A DNA stretch of 64,000 nucleotides from Pomphorhynchus laevis (Eukaryota; Acanthocephala; Palaeacanthocephala; Echinorhynchida; Pomphorhynchidae), in contig WNNJ02003085.1 in the NCBI GenBank assembly GCA_012934845.2, positions 62,001 through 126,000 of the forward strand. Reading direction: 5' to 3'. The notes beneath the pieces were generated by a model, which was not told the DNA's origin, made no database searches, and worked only from the letters and a program-made list of their open reading frames with translations. Both the position numbers and the translations under genes were made by a program. Each line of letters begins with the position of its first letter. The stretch's first letter is position 1. This document shows positions 10,634 to 20,410 of the stretch, one piece after another.

Positions 10634-12079
10634 TTGCTTAAAAATATCTGCTCCTTTATCTTACCCTTCCTAACCACATTGTTCAACTCGTCCATCCGTA
10701 GCCGTACATTTCCTTCAATATGGAAATGCGCCACTGTTCGTACTCTCATCAAAAAGCAATCTCTCGACTCCACACTACCATCTTCGTACCGTCCTATTTC
10801 ACTTCTCCCAACCCTCTCTAAACTCCTTAAGCGTCTCGTTCTTAAGCAAGTTAATACATATCTCTATTCCTCTAACTTATTTCCTCCCTTCCAAGCCGCT
10901 TTTCGCTCTAATTACTCTACCGAAATTGCATGTCTTAAAGTTTATAACGACTTACTCATATCGCGCGATCATAAATTATGTAGTGTCATAGTTTATCTTG
11001 ATCTATCGTCTGCTTTTGACATCGTCGATCACTCGATTCTTCTCCATCGCCTTCGTCATGATTATGGCTTCTCTTTACCCACTGTATCATGGTTTTCTTC
11101 ATATCTATCAAACCGTACATTTCGCGTCTATTCTAACTCTTCTCTCTCCCATCCTTCGTCCATTCCGTCCGGTGTTCCACAAGGCTCCGTATTAGGCCCT
11201 ATACTTTTCTCTCTTCTTCTTGGTGATTTGTCTTCGATTTCTCATAAATTTAACTTCCATGTTATGCAATATGCTGATGACATTCTCATCTGTGCTCATG
11301 CACCTGTTTATCGTATTTACGATCTTAGTGTTTCCGCTTCCGACTGTCTTGTCTCAATTTCCAATCATCTTTCTTCCCTTCGCCTTTCTCTGAATCCTGA
11401 TAAATCCAAAATTATGTGGATCCTACCTCGACGCCTCAGCTTCGAACCTCCCTCCGTATCATTAAATTCTACAATTCTTCCTATCGTTGATAATCTCGTT
11501 TTCCTAGGCTTCCATTTTGACAACCGACTTTCACTTAAACCTTTCGTTAGAGATAAAGTACGCTCATCTACCTTGATACTCCGCAACCTCCGTCAAGTTC
11601 GTAGATTGATCGATTTACCTTCTTGTATGACTCTCATATCTTCTCTCCTTTTTTCTAGACTCGATCGTTGTCTTAGTCTATTTTCCAACTCACCTAAATC
11701 CACTCTTCTTCCCCTACAACGCATCGTCAACGCAGCTGTCCGAATTATCCTCCGTCTTCGTCGTTTTGATCATACATCCTACCATCTTGCTTCTCTAATT
11801 CGTCTTCTTATCGTTGCTTTCCGCCTTGTAACTGTTTATACCCCTTCATTTCACAATCTTTCTTTTCTTGTTAATTTTCCTCCTGTTTACTATTCTTTGC
11901 GTACCCGTAATTCCCTTCCCTTACATGTTCTAGACTACTCTACCTCCTTTGGCTTCGGCTCCTTCCTGGTGGCTGCTCCTCTATCGTGGAATCATCTGCC
12001 CATTCATATACGCCAATCAACTTCCCTGCAGTGCTTCAAACGACAAATCCGATCCCATTTAAACAATTTATTTGCTTGA
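10634..12079 (+). CDS. LINE-H RT and C-terminal domain (481-codon open frame)
   Basis: The frame contains the ordered RT blocks WKCATVRTLIKK, SYRPISLLPTLSKLLKRL, FRSNYSTEIACLKVY, YLDLSSAFDIVDHSILL, GVPQGSVLGPILFSLLLGDL and the active site QYADDILI near residue 211. It ends with the LINE-H C-terminal pattern SWNHLPIHIRQSTSLQCFKRQIRSHLNNL. It is the downstream part of ORF2; a stop and frameshifts upstream separate it from the endonuclease, so the ATG at 10634 is probably not a true start. CR1/jockey-like by block order. The domain looks catalytically complete, but the element as a whole is not. Confidence 0.85.
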   Translation: MLKNICSFILPFLTTLFNSSIRSRTFPSIWKCATVRTLIKKQSLDSTLPSSYRPISLLPTLSKLLKRLVLKQVNTYLYSSNLFPPFQAAFRSNYSTEIACLKVYNDLLISRDHKLCSVIVYLDLSSAFDIVDHSILLHRLRHDYGFSLPTVSWFSSYLSNRTFRVYSNSSLSHPSSIPSGVPQGSVLGPILFSLLLGDLSSISHKFNFHVMQYADDILICAHAPVYRIYDLSVSASDCLVSISNHLSSLRLSLNPDKSKIMWILPRRLSFEPPSVSLNSTILPIVDNLVFLGFHFDNRLSLKPFVRDKVRSSTLILRNLRQVRRLIDLPSCMTLISSLLFSRLDRCLSLFSNSPKSTLLPLQRIVNAAVRIILRLRRFDHTSYHLASLIRLLIVAFRLVTVYTPSFHNLSFLVNFPPVYYSLRTRNSLPLHVLDYSTSFGFGSFLVAAPLSWNHLPIHIRQSTSLQCFKRQIRSHLNNLFA

Positions 12080-12108
12080 CTTTTTCATTTTTGCTTGTGG
12101 ACTTGTAA

Positions 12109-12125
12109 GCGTACAGCTTGTACGC
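12109..12125 (+). other. LINE-H 3' UTR hairpin
   Basis: A 6-bp stem GCGTAC/GTACGC closes a 5-base loop and is followed by ATTTACCAC and AATAAA. The same hairpin with GCGTGC/GCACGC occurs at the ends of LINE-D and K, so one stem pair changes together. Confidence 0.7.
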
Positions 12126-12184
12126 ATTTACCACATTAAATAAAGTTGTATTATTACTGTAATATATCATTTGGTTTACTGTTT

Positions 12185-14299
12185 TAGATATGCTGACCAT
12201 TCTTTATAACGTTTTCTTAAATTTGTCAGATAAGTTCGCTCCAAAACGGAGAACTTTCATTAATTCCACTCGCCATCAGTGGTTTGATCATGAACTTCGT
12301 GCAGTGTTGAAACTGCGCAATGCCCTGGGCTATTACTCAAACCCATCCTGAAAACTTAGATAGGTATCGGTACGTGCGCAACTTCTGCAATAGATTGAAA
12401 ATACATAAGCGAATATCATTTGAAGATGGTATTGCAAATTGCATCGGGAATCAACCAAAGCGTTTTTGGTCATACGTGAAAGGTTCAAGGATACTTCGCT
12501 CTAATATAGCATACATTCTTCAAGTGAATATGTTTATTCTACTGAGCCTGAAATTGCTGAATGCCTAGCGGACAGCTTCTATTCTCCATCGACTATTGTT
12601 TCGGATATTTACTCTTTGAAATGGTATCCCATTCACAACGAGATTATATCAATCTTAACGAGATTCACTTAGAATCTCGTTAAGCCAATCAGTGCATCTG
12701 AAGTATTGCACTTGATCAATAGGCTTGACCGATTTGGCTCTCCCGGTCCAGATGATATTTCACCTTACCTAATTAATGCGGTTGGACCTGCCGTAAGTAG
12801 TGTTTTAGCTCATATATTTTCATTTAGCCTGATCAATTCGTGGATTCCTGCAATATGGAAGTCTTCTATTGTTGTGCCAATCCCTAAAAAACAGCCAGCG
12901 ATTTCTTGTTTAGATTTTCGCTTTATCAATTTGACCAGTTTTCTCTCTAAATTACTAGAACGAGTTATTGCCAGAAGGCTACTCGAACATCTAAAATTTA
13001 ACAGCATTCTTGCTGATTCTCAACACAAATTTAGACAAGGCCGTTCATGTCTATCAAATTTGCTTACCGCGAGAGAGTTGGATGGAAGTACTAAGCTCAG
13101 GACTTTGTCTCGACGTCGTATTTCTAGATCTTTCGAAAGCCTTTGATCGTGTTCCACATAAAGGTATTGTGTCACTCTTAATTCACTACGGCGTCCCTCG
13201 TGTAATCTGCTCTTGGATTGAAAATTTTCTTTCATTGCGTACGTTTAAGGTAAGAGTTGGTGAGTCTTTATCTGTAGAAAGAAGTATGTCGACAGGTGTC
13301 CCTCAGGGTTCTGCACTAGGTCCTATATTATTTATCACATTCCTTAACAATTTACTCTTACGTATTGAAAACACTCACTTGGCATTCGCTGATGATCTTA
13401 AAATTTGAACTGCTATACGAGATATCGATGACTGCAATTCTTTACAGACAGACTTGGATCGAGTTCATGATTGGTGCCGCTCTACCGGATTACATCTTAA
13501 CGTTGATAAGTGTATACTTATGAGGATGGGTAAAAAATGCAGTAATTTTACATATCATATCGGCGATGTTCTTCTCACTGAAGTATCACATCATAGGGAT
13601 TTAAGAATTATCGTGCAGGCATCATTAAAAACTAAACTTTATAGTGAAAGAGCAATAAAAAGCGCTACTCGTGCACTATGTATTGTAAAGAACTAATTCC
13701 TTAAGATTACCACTAATGTCTTTAGAAATATGTTTAGCACGTTGGTTCGTGCTCATTAGAGTATGCAATTCAGGCTTCTTTCCCGGTCACCAAACAAGAA
13801 AGGACAGATATTGAATCAGTCCTAAGGCGAGGTTCTCTTTTATGTTCGAATGCAAGAATGGATTATGCATCTCGATTAGATTTGCTATAAGAATTCAACC
13901 GATGTCATCACGATTTTTGTTTCTTGACTTAATAGTTATGTATGCGCTTGTACACCGGTTGCACGGTTATCCGAGTGGTTCGATCACATTACAATCATCG
14001 ATTTTGAGAGGTCCCAGCAAAACTGTCTATAAAACAAGGCATGGTAGATATTTAAAATGCTGGAAACTGTCGCACGGGGTACTTAATATGTGGAATTCTC
14101 TGCCTGAGGAAATTGTTTCCTCCCGGAGTCTGCATTTGTTCAAAAAATTATTAAAGACATGGATCATCAAGAAGACGAGAAACGAGTCATAGACATATTT
14201 GCAGTGATTTGTTTTTTTTTCTGACTTCTTTTTCTTCGTTTCTTATTTTTTAGTTTTATATTTTTAAACTGTGATCAGGCAAAATAGCCTTATGGCTAA
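12185..14299 (+). pseudogene. LINE-G copy, 5'-truncated RT with multiple lesions
   Basis: The copy starts in the endonuclease-RT linker (RNFCNRLKIHKRISFEDGI at about 12375). RT blocks follow in several frames: GSPGPDDISPYL, WKSSIVVPIPKKQPA, FLDLSKAFDRVPHKGIVSLL, GVPQGSALGPILF and FADDLKI, where the next codon is TGA instead of the expected Trp. The C-terminal block MWNSLPEEIVSSRSLHLFKKLLK ends at 14192. The 3' UTR ends in an AGCC/GGCT hairpin at about 14285-14296. Element K sits inside this end, and the tail resumes at 16774 (aagccttgtaagaataataat, twice). Confidence 0.75.
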
Positions 14300-14404
14300 A
14301 AAAATTTTGGTTTCTTATAAACATACAATAAATAACATACACAAATTACAATCAATCCAGTTCCAGATCAATCCAGCAAATTTAACAGTTTTAACGCACA
14401 AGGA

Positions 14405-14745
14405 CAACCATCGACGCACTACGACAACCATCTACGACAACCATCTACGACAACCATCTACGACAACCATCTACGACAACCATCTACGACAACCATCTAC
14501 GACAACCATCTACGACAACCATCTACGACAACCATCTACGACAACCATCTACGACAACCATCTACGACAACCATCTACGACAACCATCTACGACAACCAT
14601 CGACGACAACCATCGACGACAACCATCGACGACAACCATCGACGACAACCATCGACGACAACCATCGACGACAACCATCGACGACAACCATCGACGACAA
14701 CAATCGACGACAACCATCCACGACAACAATCGACGGCAACCATCG
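14405..14745. repeat. 13-bp minisatellite in element K 5' UTR
   Basis: About 25 head-to-tail units. The first 15 or so read atctacgacaacc and the rest atcgacgacaacc, so two homogeneous blocks lie side by side. The array ends a few bases before the ORF1 start at 14749. Open frames on either strand here are only translated repeat. Confidence 0.9.
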
Positions 14746-14748
14746 TTT

Positions 14749-15774
14749 ATGGGTGGACGTAAGAAAACAACTAAGACCGACACCAACTATGGACAACTGC
14801 AAGTACAGTGCTCGATACACGACTGCAGCGTCTGGACAACAATCACCTGCGACAAGAATAAGGCTAAAGAAGACTTCGTATGTGGTTTTTGTGCCAACAA
14901 ACTAATATGCAACCTTTCCAATAAGCACATATCAACATCCAACACGTCAACTCAAACTACCCCCGTCGTTTCTAATGTCCTTTCTCCACCCACCGACCCT
15001 GCCACCATATACACTTCCCATTCCATGTCATCTTCACTCCCCGACACCCCACGTCCCGTCCTTCCTGTCTCGTTTCTCAATAACTTGCATCCATCAATCA
15101 AAATCACCTCCACCAACCTCCACTATCCTTCCACTCATAACCTTTCCTCACATCGCTTGCCACCCTCTTTATTATCATTATCCTCTATGTCTCCCGTCAT
15201 CAAATCAAATCCCTCCAAATCATCAACTGCCAGCTCTTCTATCGTGATCTCACCTACTCACGTCAGTCGTCCTCCTTTACGGAAGCGCTTTGCTTCTCGC
15301 GATCGTTGCGTCATTGTTACTAATATCACGCCTTCTAACTCCTTATCTCCACAAGCACGTCTGGACCACGATGTTTCCGCCTTCAGATCCATCCTCTCGT
15401 CTATTGTTCCTGCGGATAAACCATCCTTTTTCAAGGACATTTCTCCTGTCGCATTCATCCGTCTAAACAAATCTTCTCAATCTAATCCTTCCCAGCCCCA
15501 TCTCCTAAAAATTGTTTTCAAGCATCGCTCTCACGCGTCTTCTGTCCTCTCTCAACGATTCAAACTCATGTCATCTTCAACCACTCGAATTTTCCCCGAT
15601 CGCGCCCCTTCCGAAATCGCTCAAATCTCTTCAGCCCGCATCGAAAAACGCCGTCGCGAGGAAAACGGCGAAACATCACTCTCCATCCGAAACATAGACG
15701 GAAATTTTCAAGTTGTCCACACCCGTCCAAAAATTCAATGGCGCTCCATGTCTCCTATGTGTCTTCTCCACTAG
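14749..15774 (+). CDS. Element K ORF1, intact zinc-finger protein of 341 residues
   Basis: A basic start (MGGRKKTTKTD) precedes the finger pattern VQCSIHDCSVW then DFVCGFCANK (residues about 22-53), a Cys4 layout resembling a PHD or RING-like finger. A long Ser/Pro/Thr-rich region follows. The C-terminal third has DHDVSAFRSILSSIVP, FIRLNKSSQSN, HASSVLSQRFKLM and ends with a GETSLSIRNIDGNFQVV block. That last block is shared with the ORF1s of LINE-N and LINE-R as GEKNLIVKNFQVVRRR. The probable role is binding element RNA in the RNP. The end overlaps ORF2 by 37 bases in another frame. Confidence 0.8.
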   Translation: MGGRKKTTKTDTNYGQLQVQCSIHDCSVWTTITCDKNKAKEDFVCGFCANKLICNLSNKHISTSNTSTQTTPVVSNVLSPPTDPATIYTSHSMSSSLPDTPRPVLPVSFLNNLHPSIKITSTNLHYPSTHNLSSHRLPPSLLSLSSMSPVIKSNPSKSSTASSSIVISPTHVSRPPLRKRFASRDRCVIVTNITPSNSLSPQARLDHDVSAFRSILSSIVPADKPSFFKDISPVAFIRLNKSSQSNPSQPHLLKIVFKHRSHASSVLSQRFKLMSSSTTRIFPDRAPSEIAQISSARIEKRRREENGETSLSIRNIDGNFQVVHTRPKIQWRSMSPMCLLH

Positions 15775-16688
15775 TCTCTTTCGCCACAGCACACGGTTTC
15801 CGCCTCGGTCTCCTCAACACTAGATCTATTCTCAATAAATCCGATCTTATCCTCAACCTATTCACCAAGCAATCCATCGATCTCTTCTGCCTCACCGAAT
15901 CCTGGCACTCAGATTCCGACGACCTTTCCATTCGCCGTCTGCTCTCTGCCGGTTGCTCCCTAGTCGAATCCGCCCGCCCCCTCAGCTCATGCCCTTCTAA
16001 ATCCTCTAATCATGGCGGCATCGTCGCATTCGCGCGTCACCCAGCGTCTCTTCGCAAAATCAATCCCCCTTTCAGTCCTTGCTCTTTTGAATTGCTCACT
16101 TGTCGTTATTCTAACCCGATCACTCTAGATCTCGCCATTGTATACCGTCCTGGTTCATCAGCTCCTACAGCCTTATTTTTTACCGAACTCGCTGACCTCC
16201 TTTCTCATTGTTCTTTGTCCTCAATCCCTTCACTCGTTCTAGGCGACTTCAATATCCGCCTAGACCGCCCCTCTTCCACAAAATCCATCATCCTACCCCT
16301 ACAACGAATAATCAACACCGCCGTTCGAGTGCTCTTTCGTCTCCGTCGCTTCGACCACACATCCACATATTTTGCCCAACTCTCCTGGCCCACCATCCAC
16401 ATCCGCATCAAACTCCGCCTTCTTCTCGTTACTTTTCGTCTCATCGCTGTCGGCTCCCCATCGTTCATCAACCTTCCTTTCTTAGACGATACTCGCCCCA
16501 ACTCGCTATCGCTTCGTTCCTGTCATACCCTCTTACTCCACGTTCCTAATTACTCCAACAACTATGGTCTCCGATCCTTCCTCGTCGCCGCCTCACTCGC
16601 CTGGAATCAACTCCCTCTCGACGTCCGCCGCGCTCCCTCCTTTATCACATTCAAACACCTCCTCCGTTCACACCTTCTCGACACCTGA
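15738..16688 (+). CDS. Element K ORF2': endonuclease N-half fused to LINE C-terminal domain
   Basis: An open frame of 316 residues. Residues about 20-185 carry endonuclease blocks LLNTRSILNKSD, CLTESWHSDSDD, IVYRPGSSAP and LGDFNIRLDRP. At about residue 180 the sequence jumps to the region just after the RT (SIILPLQRIINTAVRVLFRLRRFDHTS) and runs to the normal C-terminus HLLRSHLLDT. The terminal SDH block of the endonuclease and every RT block are missing, so neither enzyme should work. The deletion preserves the frame. The product might act in RNA or target binding, but that is inference. Confidence 0.8.
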   Translation: MALHVSYVSSPLVSFATAHGFRLGLLNTRSILNKSDLILNLFTKQSIDLFCLTESWHSDSDDLSIRRLLSAGCSLVESARPLSSCPSKSSNHGGIVAFARHPASLRKINPPFSPCSFELLTCRYSNPITLDLAIVYRPGSSAPTALFFTELADLLSHCSLSSIPSLVLGDFNIRLDRPSSTKSIILPLQRIINTAVRVLFRLRRFDHTSTYFAQLSWPTIHIRIKLRLLLVTFRLIAVGSPSFINLPFLDDTRPNSLSLRSCHTLLLHVPNYSNNYGLRSFLVAASLAWNQLPLDVRRAPSFITFKHLLRSHLLDT

Positions 16689-16719
16689 TTCACAGTTTTG
16701 TTTTGTTGTGGTCATGTAA

Positions 16720-16735
16720 GCGTGCGCTGGCACGC
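16720..16735 (+). other. Element K 3' UTR hairpin
   Basis: Stem GCGTGC/GCACGC with a 4-base loop, followed by ATTTGCCACGTTAAAATAAA. Equivalent to the hairpins at 7185-7200, 12109-12125, 20185-20201, 33139-33154 (minus), 41051-41065 (minus) and 46547-46563. Confidence 0.75.
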
Positions 16736-16854
16736 ATTTGCCACGTTAAAATAAATCCTTTTTTTATGGCTAAGCCTTGTAAGAATAATAATAAGCCTTG
16801 TAAGAATAATAATAGTATTCAATAATAACAGAATTACTAGCTCTACTTGAATTA

Positions 16855-17695
16855 GCTTAATAATATTTTTTTAATATACAAGTTCTTATTATAAAATAAT
16901 AATAATACAATTAAAAATTACAATCAAAAAGTTACCCGCAAATGGGCCCTAATATAATCATTAAATATTAAATTTAGGACTCTATTCATTAAATCCTCAG
17001 CAGAAGGAATAAACTTAACTTTCCTCGGATAAGTGCGATACACGTCGCATAGTCTGTTTCGCGCTTATTGGCCAACATCATGGCTACTGCCTTCAGAACG
17101 CCATCTCCGGTCTTTCCAACGCCTCTATAAGAGGAAAACACTATCGGTGTGAATTGGGCCCTCTCCATAGTTGCAATACGTTCAAGGTAACGAAAGTTTT
17201 TGCGCGACTCGTGATAGCTGTGGAGTAATGAAGGCGATTTCTCAGATAAGAAGCAGCATGGCAATTGAATACAGCTACGTCCATAAAGACGCGCTCGTTT
17301 TGTCTTCCGAACAGACCCGTGCACACGACATCAAGTCTCGCTTCACTATCACGTGAAGTTGTAGCTGACTCGAACTGAATAGAGGGATCTACATGACTCA
17401 GCGCGGGCTCAATTGCGACACACGGAGTGACTTTAGTCAAGAGGTCGGCAAGTATGTCACGTATTAGGTTATGCCTTATGATTGAGTGCGCCTCTAACGC
17501 ACGAGAGCGAGTGAACTGTGCTATTCTTAGAACCACAACTACAATACGAAGGTGCATCCGTAGGTGTTAGTCCATATCGACCATTCACAGCGTTCCTAAA
17601 CTCGTGGGGGATAAACGGAACCCGTCTGCTTCGATTGGTTTTGTTGTCAACCATTTAAACGCTCCTTTCTCCTTTTAATTCGACGCTTTTTTCTT
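16855..17695 (-). pseudogene. RTA retroelement, C-terminal domain and 3' UTR only
   Basis: Frames 17654 to 17469, 17557 to 17141 and 17324 to 16989 give the RTA C-terminus: YCSCGSKNSTVHSLSCVRGA (Cys/His motif), LDVVCTGLFGRQNERVFMDVAVFN (nuclease-like core), then ERAQFTPIVFSSYRGVGKTG. Frameshifts separate the parts. The 3' UTR has the gggcccatttgcgggtaac motif near 16933-16951. The insert lies between imperfect direct repeats of about 50 bp (16805-16854 and 17696-17744) that begin in a TAA-rich tract. Confidence 0.7.
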
Positions 17696-17745
17696 AATAA
17701 TAATAGTATAGTTAATAACAGAATTACTAGCTCTACTTGAATTAC

Positions 17746-18574
17746 GCTTGGTATATCTTGGCATACATCAACAATCTGATATTCTACTGTGAACCAATTT
17801 AAGATGTGCTTTGAAAAATACACTTTTAATGATTATTAGTGGTGATTAGCTCTATTTAATGGTGATTAATTTAATTGTTTATAATCCCACCTATTAACAA
17901 GCTTTTTGTTCAACTGGTGATAACACAATAATATAATCTAGTATGCGTCTCTGAAAAATAACTTATAGAAGTCAGCAATTTTACTGAAAGAACACAGTGA
18001 TCACTGTTACAAATCGATTGTCCGTGATGTAAACTAGAAACATCATCAATACACTTAGTGAATATTAGATATAATATTAATTAAGATCTAAAAATATAAG
18101 TATGACTACGAAGATAATGTACAATTAGTTTGTCAAGTAAGTCGAAATCTATGAGGTAACGATCCTTCCCAAAAACTTTCATGTATTACGGTTAATCCAG
18201 TCTATATTTGTTAATTTAAAATTCCAGAATACGATGAAGAAATTGAATGAATTTAGGCTAGTCAAGAAATACTTAAGCAAATCGAACTTAGCAGGAACAG
18301 AAGACAAATGATATAGTGCACAAATTGGAACACCTTCACCATGACGTCTACTATGAACAATAATAGTGAATGAAAAAAAATTTAAACGACTAATCGCAAT
18401 GCTGAAATTATATGTCTTACGATACCATTACGAATATAAGCTGAAATCACCACCGCGTTTACTAGATGTGATTTCAAGCAGCAGGTAGTAATTCGGTATG
18501 CGAACACTATCATAAGTAATGTAAGAACGTAACCAAGATTCCAAGAGACAAAATGAATGAAAACGACTCTTAGT
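17746..18574. other. AT-rich stretch without recognisable genes
   Basis: No open frame with a recognisable domain. Short open frames on the minus strand near 18380-18630 are hydrophobic and look like chance. Confidence 0.5.
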
Positions 18575-19084
18575 CGTTTTGACCTCCTTGCCAATTACTG
18601 ATCCTGGTTTGTCCGACAAATTCCTTGTCACTCTTACTCTTAATCGTCCCCATCCCCATCCTCCTTCTCTGCCTCCAACGTTAACTACTCCAAAGTCGAC
18701 CCTGGAAACTTTTCGATATCCCTATACTCTACACTGCATTACTCAATTCTTCACTCTTTTTACTAGCACTTTACTATCTTTCTCCCAATGATCGCTGCAT
18801 CCTGTTTGATTCTGAACTTACGTCGATCCTCAATCACCTTCTGCCTATTCGATTACGACATTTTTAGCGCTTGCACCATGTTCCCTGGTTCGATTCCGAC
18901 TGTAGTCTCTCTAAGTGTCGACTCCGTCACTCTATAAGTATGTTTAATCGTTTTCTTAAACGTTCTCCAAACTCACTCACTCCAAATATCTGTGTTTCCT
19001 ATCTATCTCTCCGCTATTCCCATCTCATTCTTATGCATACTAAGCGTACTCTCTTTTGGCAAAATCAACTCGATTCATCTTGAG

Positions 19085-19476
19085 TCATCGAGTCATCTTG
19101 AGTCACTCGAGTCATCATGTGGAGGTGCTTGACCACCCCCAGGCCACTGTTGCAAGGACACGTTTTAGCTAAGAACCAACGATCTCCTACGTGGTCACAA
19201 CTATATGCTAAAGAGAAGACGAGCCTGCAATAAACGAAATTCAACAATCGATGATAGAATTGTATCTATCTGAAATGGTCTACCTGCTGTGACGATAAAT
19301 GGTAACCAGGGGAGTTTTAAACGACGGTTGCGAAATTACCTCAGGATGCGTTGTCGTCATGACTGAATTGCACATTATTTCGTCTATTTATTTAATTTTT
19401 AATTTTTAATTTTTCTGTTTTCCCTGTTGTGAACCAATATGTTCGAGCTGTTCAAGCTCTTTTGTTGTCGAAATTT
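19085..19476 (+). pseudogene. LINE-N-type 3' fragment
   Basis: Near 19254-19372 the plus strand reads DRIVSI-stop-NGLPAVTINGNQGSFKRRLRNYLRMRCRHD, the usual C-terminal end of a CR1/jockey-like RT, with TGA at the expected Trp. A 3' UTR hairpin GAGCT/AGCTC at 19445-19459 matches the LINE-N hairpin at 23500-23512 (minus). Everything upstream of the C-terminus is missing. The start of the insert has an imperfect gagtcatc repeat. Confidence 0.55.
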
Positions 19477-19582
19477 TTTTAATGGAAAAATTTATTTTAG
19501 TAAAAAATACAGTCGAGGTTACCCGCAAGTGGGCCCAAAAAAAGATAGCTTAATAATATTTTAGGATAGTTTAATAATCTAA
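19477..19582 (-). mobile_element. Solo RTA 3' end (about 100 bp)
   Basis: The minus strand carries the RTA 3' UTR motif gggcccacttgcgggtaac near 19515-19535 and no coding sequence. It is bracketed by gttgtcgaaa on both sides (near 19463 and 19584), consistent with a very short 5'-truncated insertion. Confidence 0.5.
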
Positions 19583-19672
19583 GTTGTCGAAAATATAATA
19601 ATAATCTTCAACTCTAAATCTCATTGGAAAATCTTAAACTCAATTCTTTCAAGATCATCTACCCCTTGTTTA

Positions 19673-20224
19673 AGGCTTGATTACTGTCGTAATAAGACTT
19701 TATTAAGATGACTTTATTAATAAGACTTTATTAATAATACTTTATTAAGTCTTCATAAGACTTTATTACTGTCTTAGTAATCAAGTCTTAGCCTATTTTC
19801 CAACTCACCTAAATCCACTCTTATTCCACTACAACGCATCACAAACGCAGCCGTCGGAATTCTCCTCCGTCTTCGTCGCTTTCCGCCTTGTAACTTTTCA
19901 TACCCCTTAATTTCTCAATCTTCCTTTTCTCGTTAATTCTCGTCCTGTTTACTGTTATTTGCGTTCACGTAATTACCTTATTTTACATGTCCCAAAATAC
20001 TCTACCTGTTTTGGCTTCCGCTCTTCTCTGTGGCTGCTCCTCTCTCTTGAAATCATCTGCCCATTCATATACGCCAATCAACCTCAATGCCGTGTTTCAT
20101 ACGCCAAATCCGATCGCATTTAAACAATTTAACAGATTTATCTGTATAACTTTTGCTGTGTGTTTTTAGTTAGTGAACTTGTAAGCGTGCAGTGGGCACG
20201 CATTTGCCACTTTAAATAAATTAT
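19673..20224 (+). mobile_element. LINE-H 3' fragment with a palindromic leader
   Basis: 19674-19790 is a TTTATTAA-rich imperfect palindrome: taaggcttgattactg at the start, and the inverse ending in aatcaagtctta. It runs into a LINE-H 3' end (SPKSTL-type block at 19800, several frames) with the 3' hairpin at 20185-20201, AATAAA and a ttattattg tail. The insertion interrupts LINE-H copy 2 between 19672 and 20225. The palindromic part is absent from other LINE-H copies here. Confidence 0.6.
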
Positions 20225-20410
20225 TATTGTTGTAGTAACATAAATCCTGATGAATTTTCTCTTATCTACAATCTAAGCTATCTAATTTACTTTCTATTCT
20301 ACCCATATGCCCCTTATATGCTCTTTTCTCTTTGAATATTTCCCTCCCAGAGCTATTCCACCTTCCTCCCGTTTCGTCTGATGAAGTTTCTTCGGTTATT
20401 CTGTCATTAT

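Larger units (their letters stand above)
7668..12150 (+). mobile_element. LINE-H copy 1, near full length
   Basis: It opens with a short leader (aaaaaatttggtttctaata), then a 20-bp minisatellite, an ORF1 (7923 to about 9200), an endonuclease-RT ORF2 (9209-12079), and a 3' UTR with the conserved hairpin (12109-12125), AATAAA and a short ttattatt tail. The leader matches that of element K at 14300. ORF1 and the first half of ORF2 carry stops and frameshifts, while the RT end is open for 481 codons. The 3' end is almost identical to the fragment nested in the hAT element near 46.5 kb, so this subfamily was recently mobile. Confidence 0.8.
14300..16763 (+). mobile_element. Element K: compact non-autonomous LINE without RT
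   Basis: A 2464-bp unit flanked by the perfect 10-bp repeat ttatggctaa (14290-14299 and 16764-16773). It has the LINE-H-type leader, a 13-bp minisatellite, an intact ORF1, and an open ORF2 that joins the first part of the endonuclease directly to the C-terminal domain. The 3' UTR has the conserved hairpin and a short tail. Its C-terminal part closely matches LINE-D, so LINE-D is the probable parent. The TSD spans the whole unit, so the deleted form itself was inserted. Confidence 0.85.

Noticed and set aside
14271-14820. Open frames on both strands with perfect protein repeats (YDNHLRQPSTTTI type)
   Set aside because: They are translations of the 13-bp minisatellite. A 13-bp unit is open in all frames when it lacks stops, so no protein is implied.
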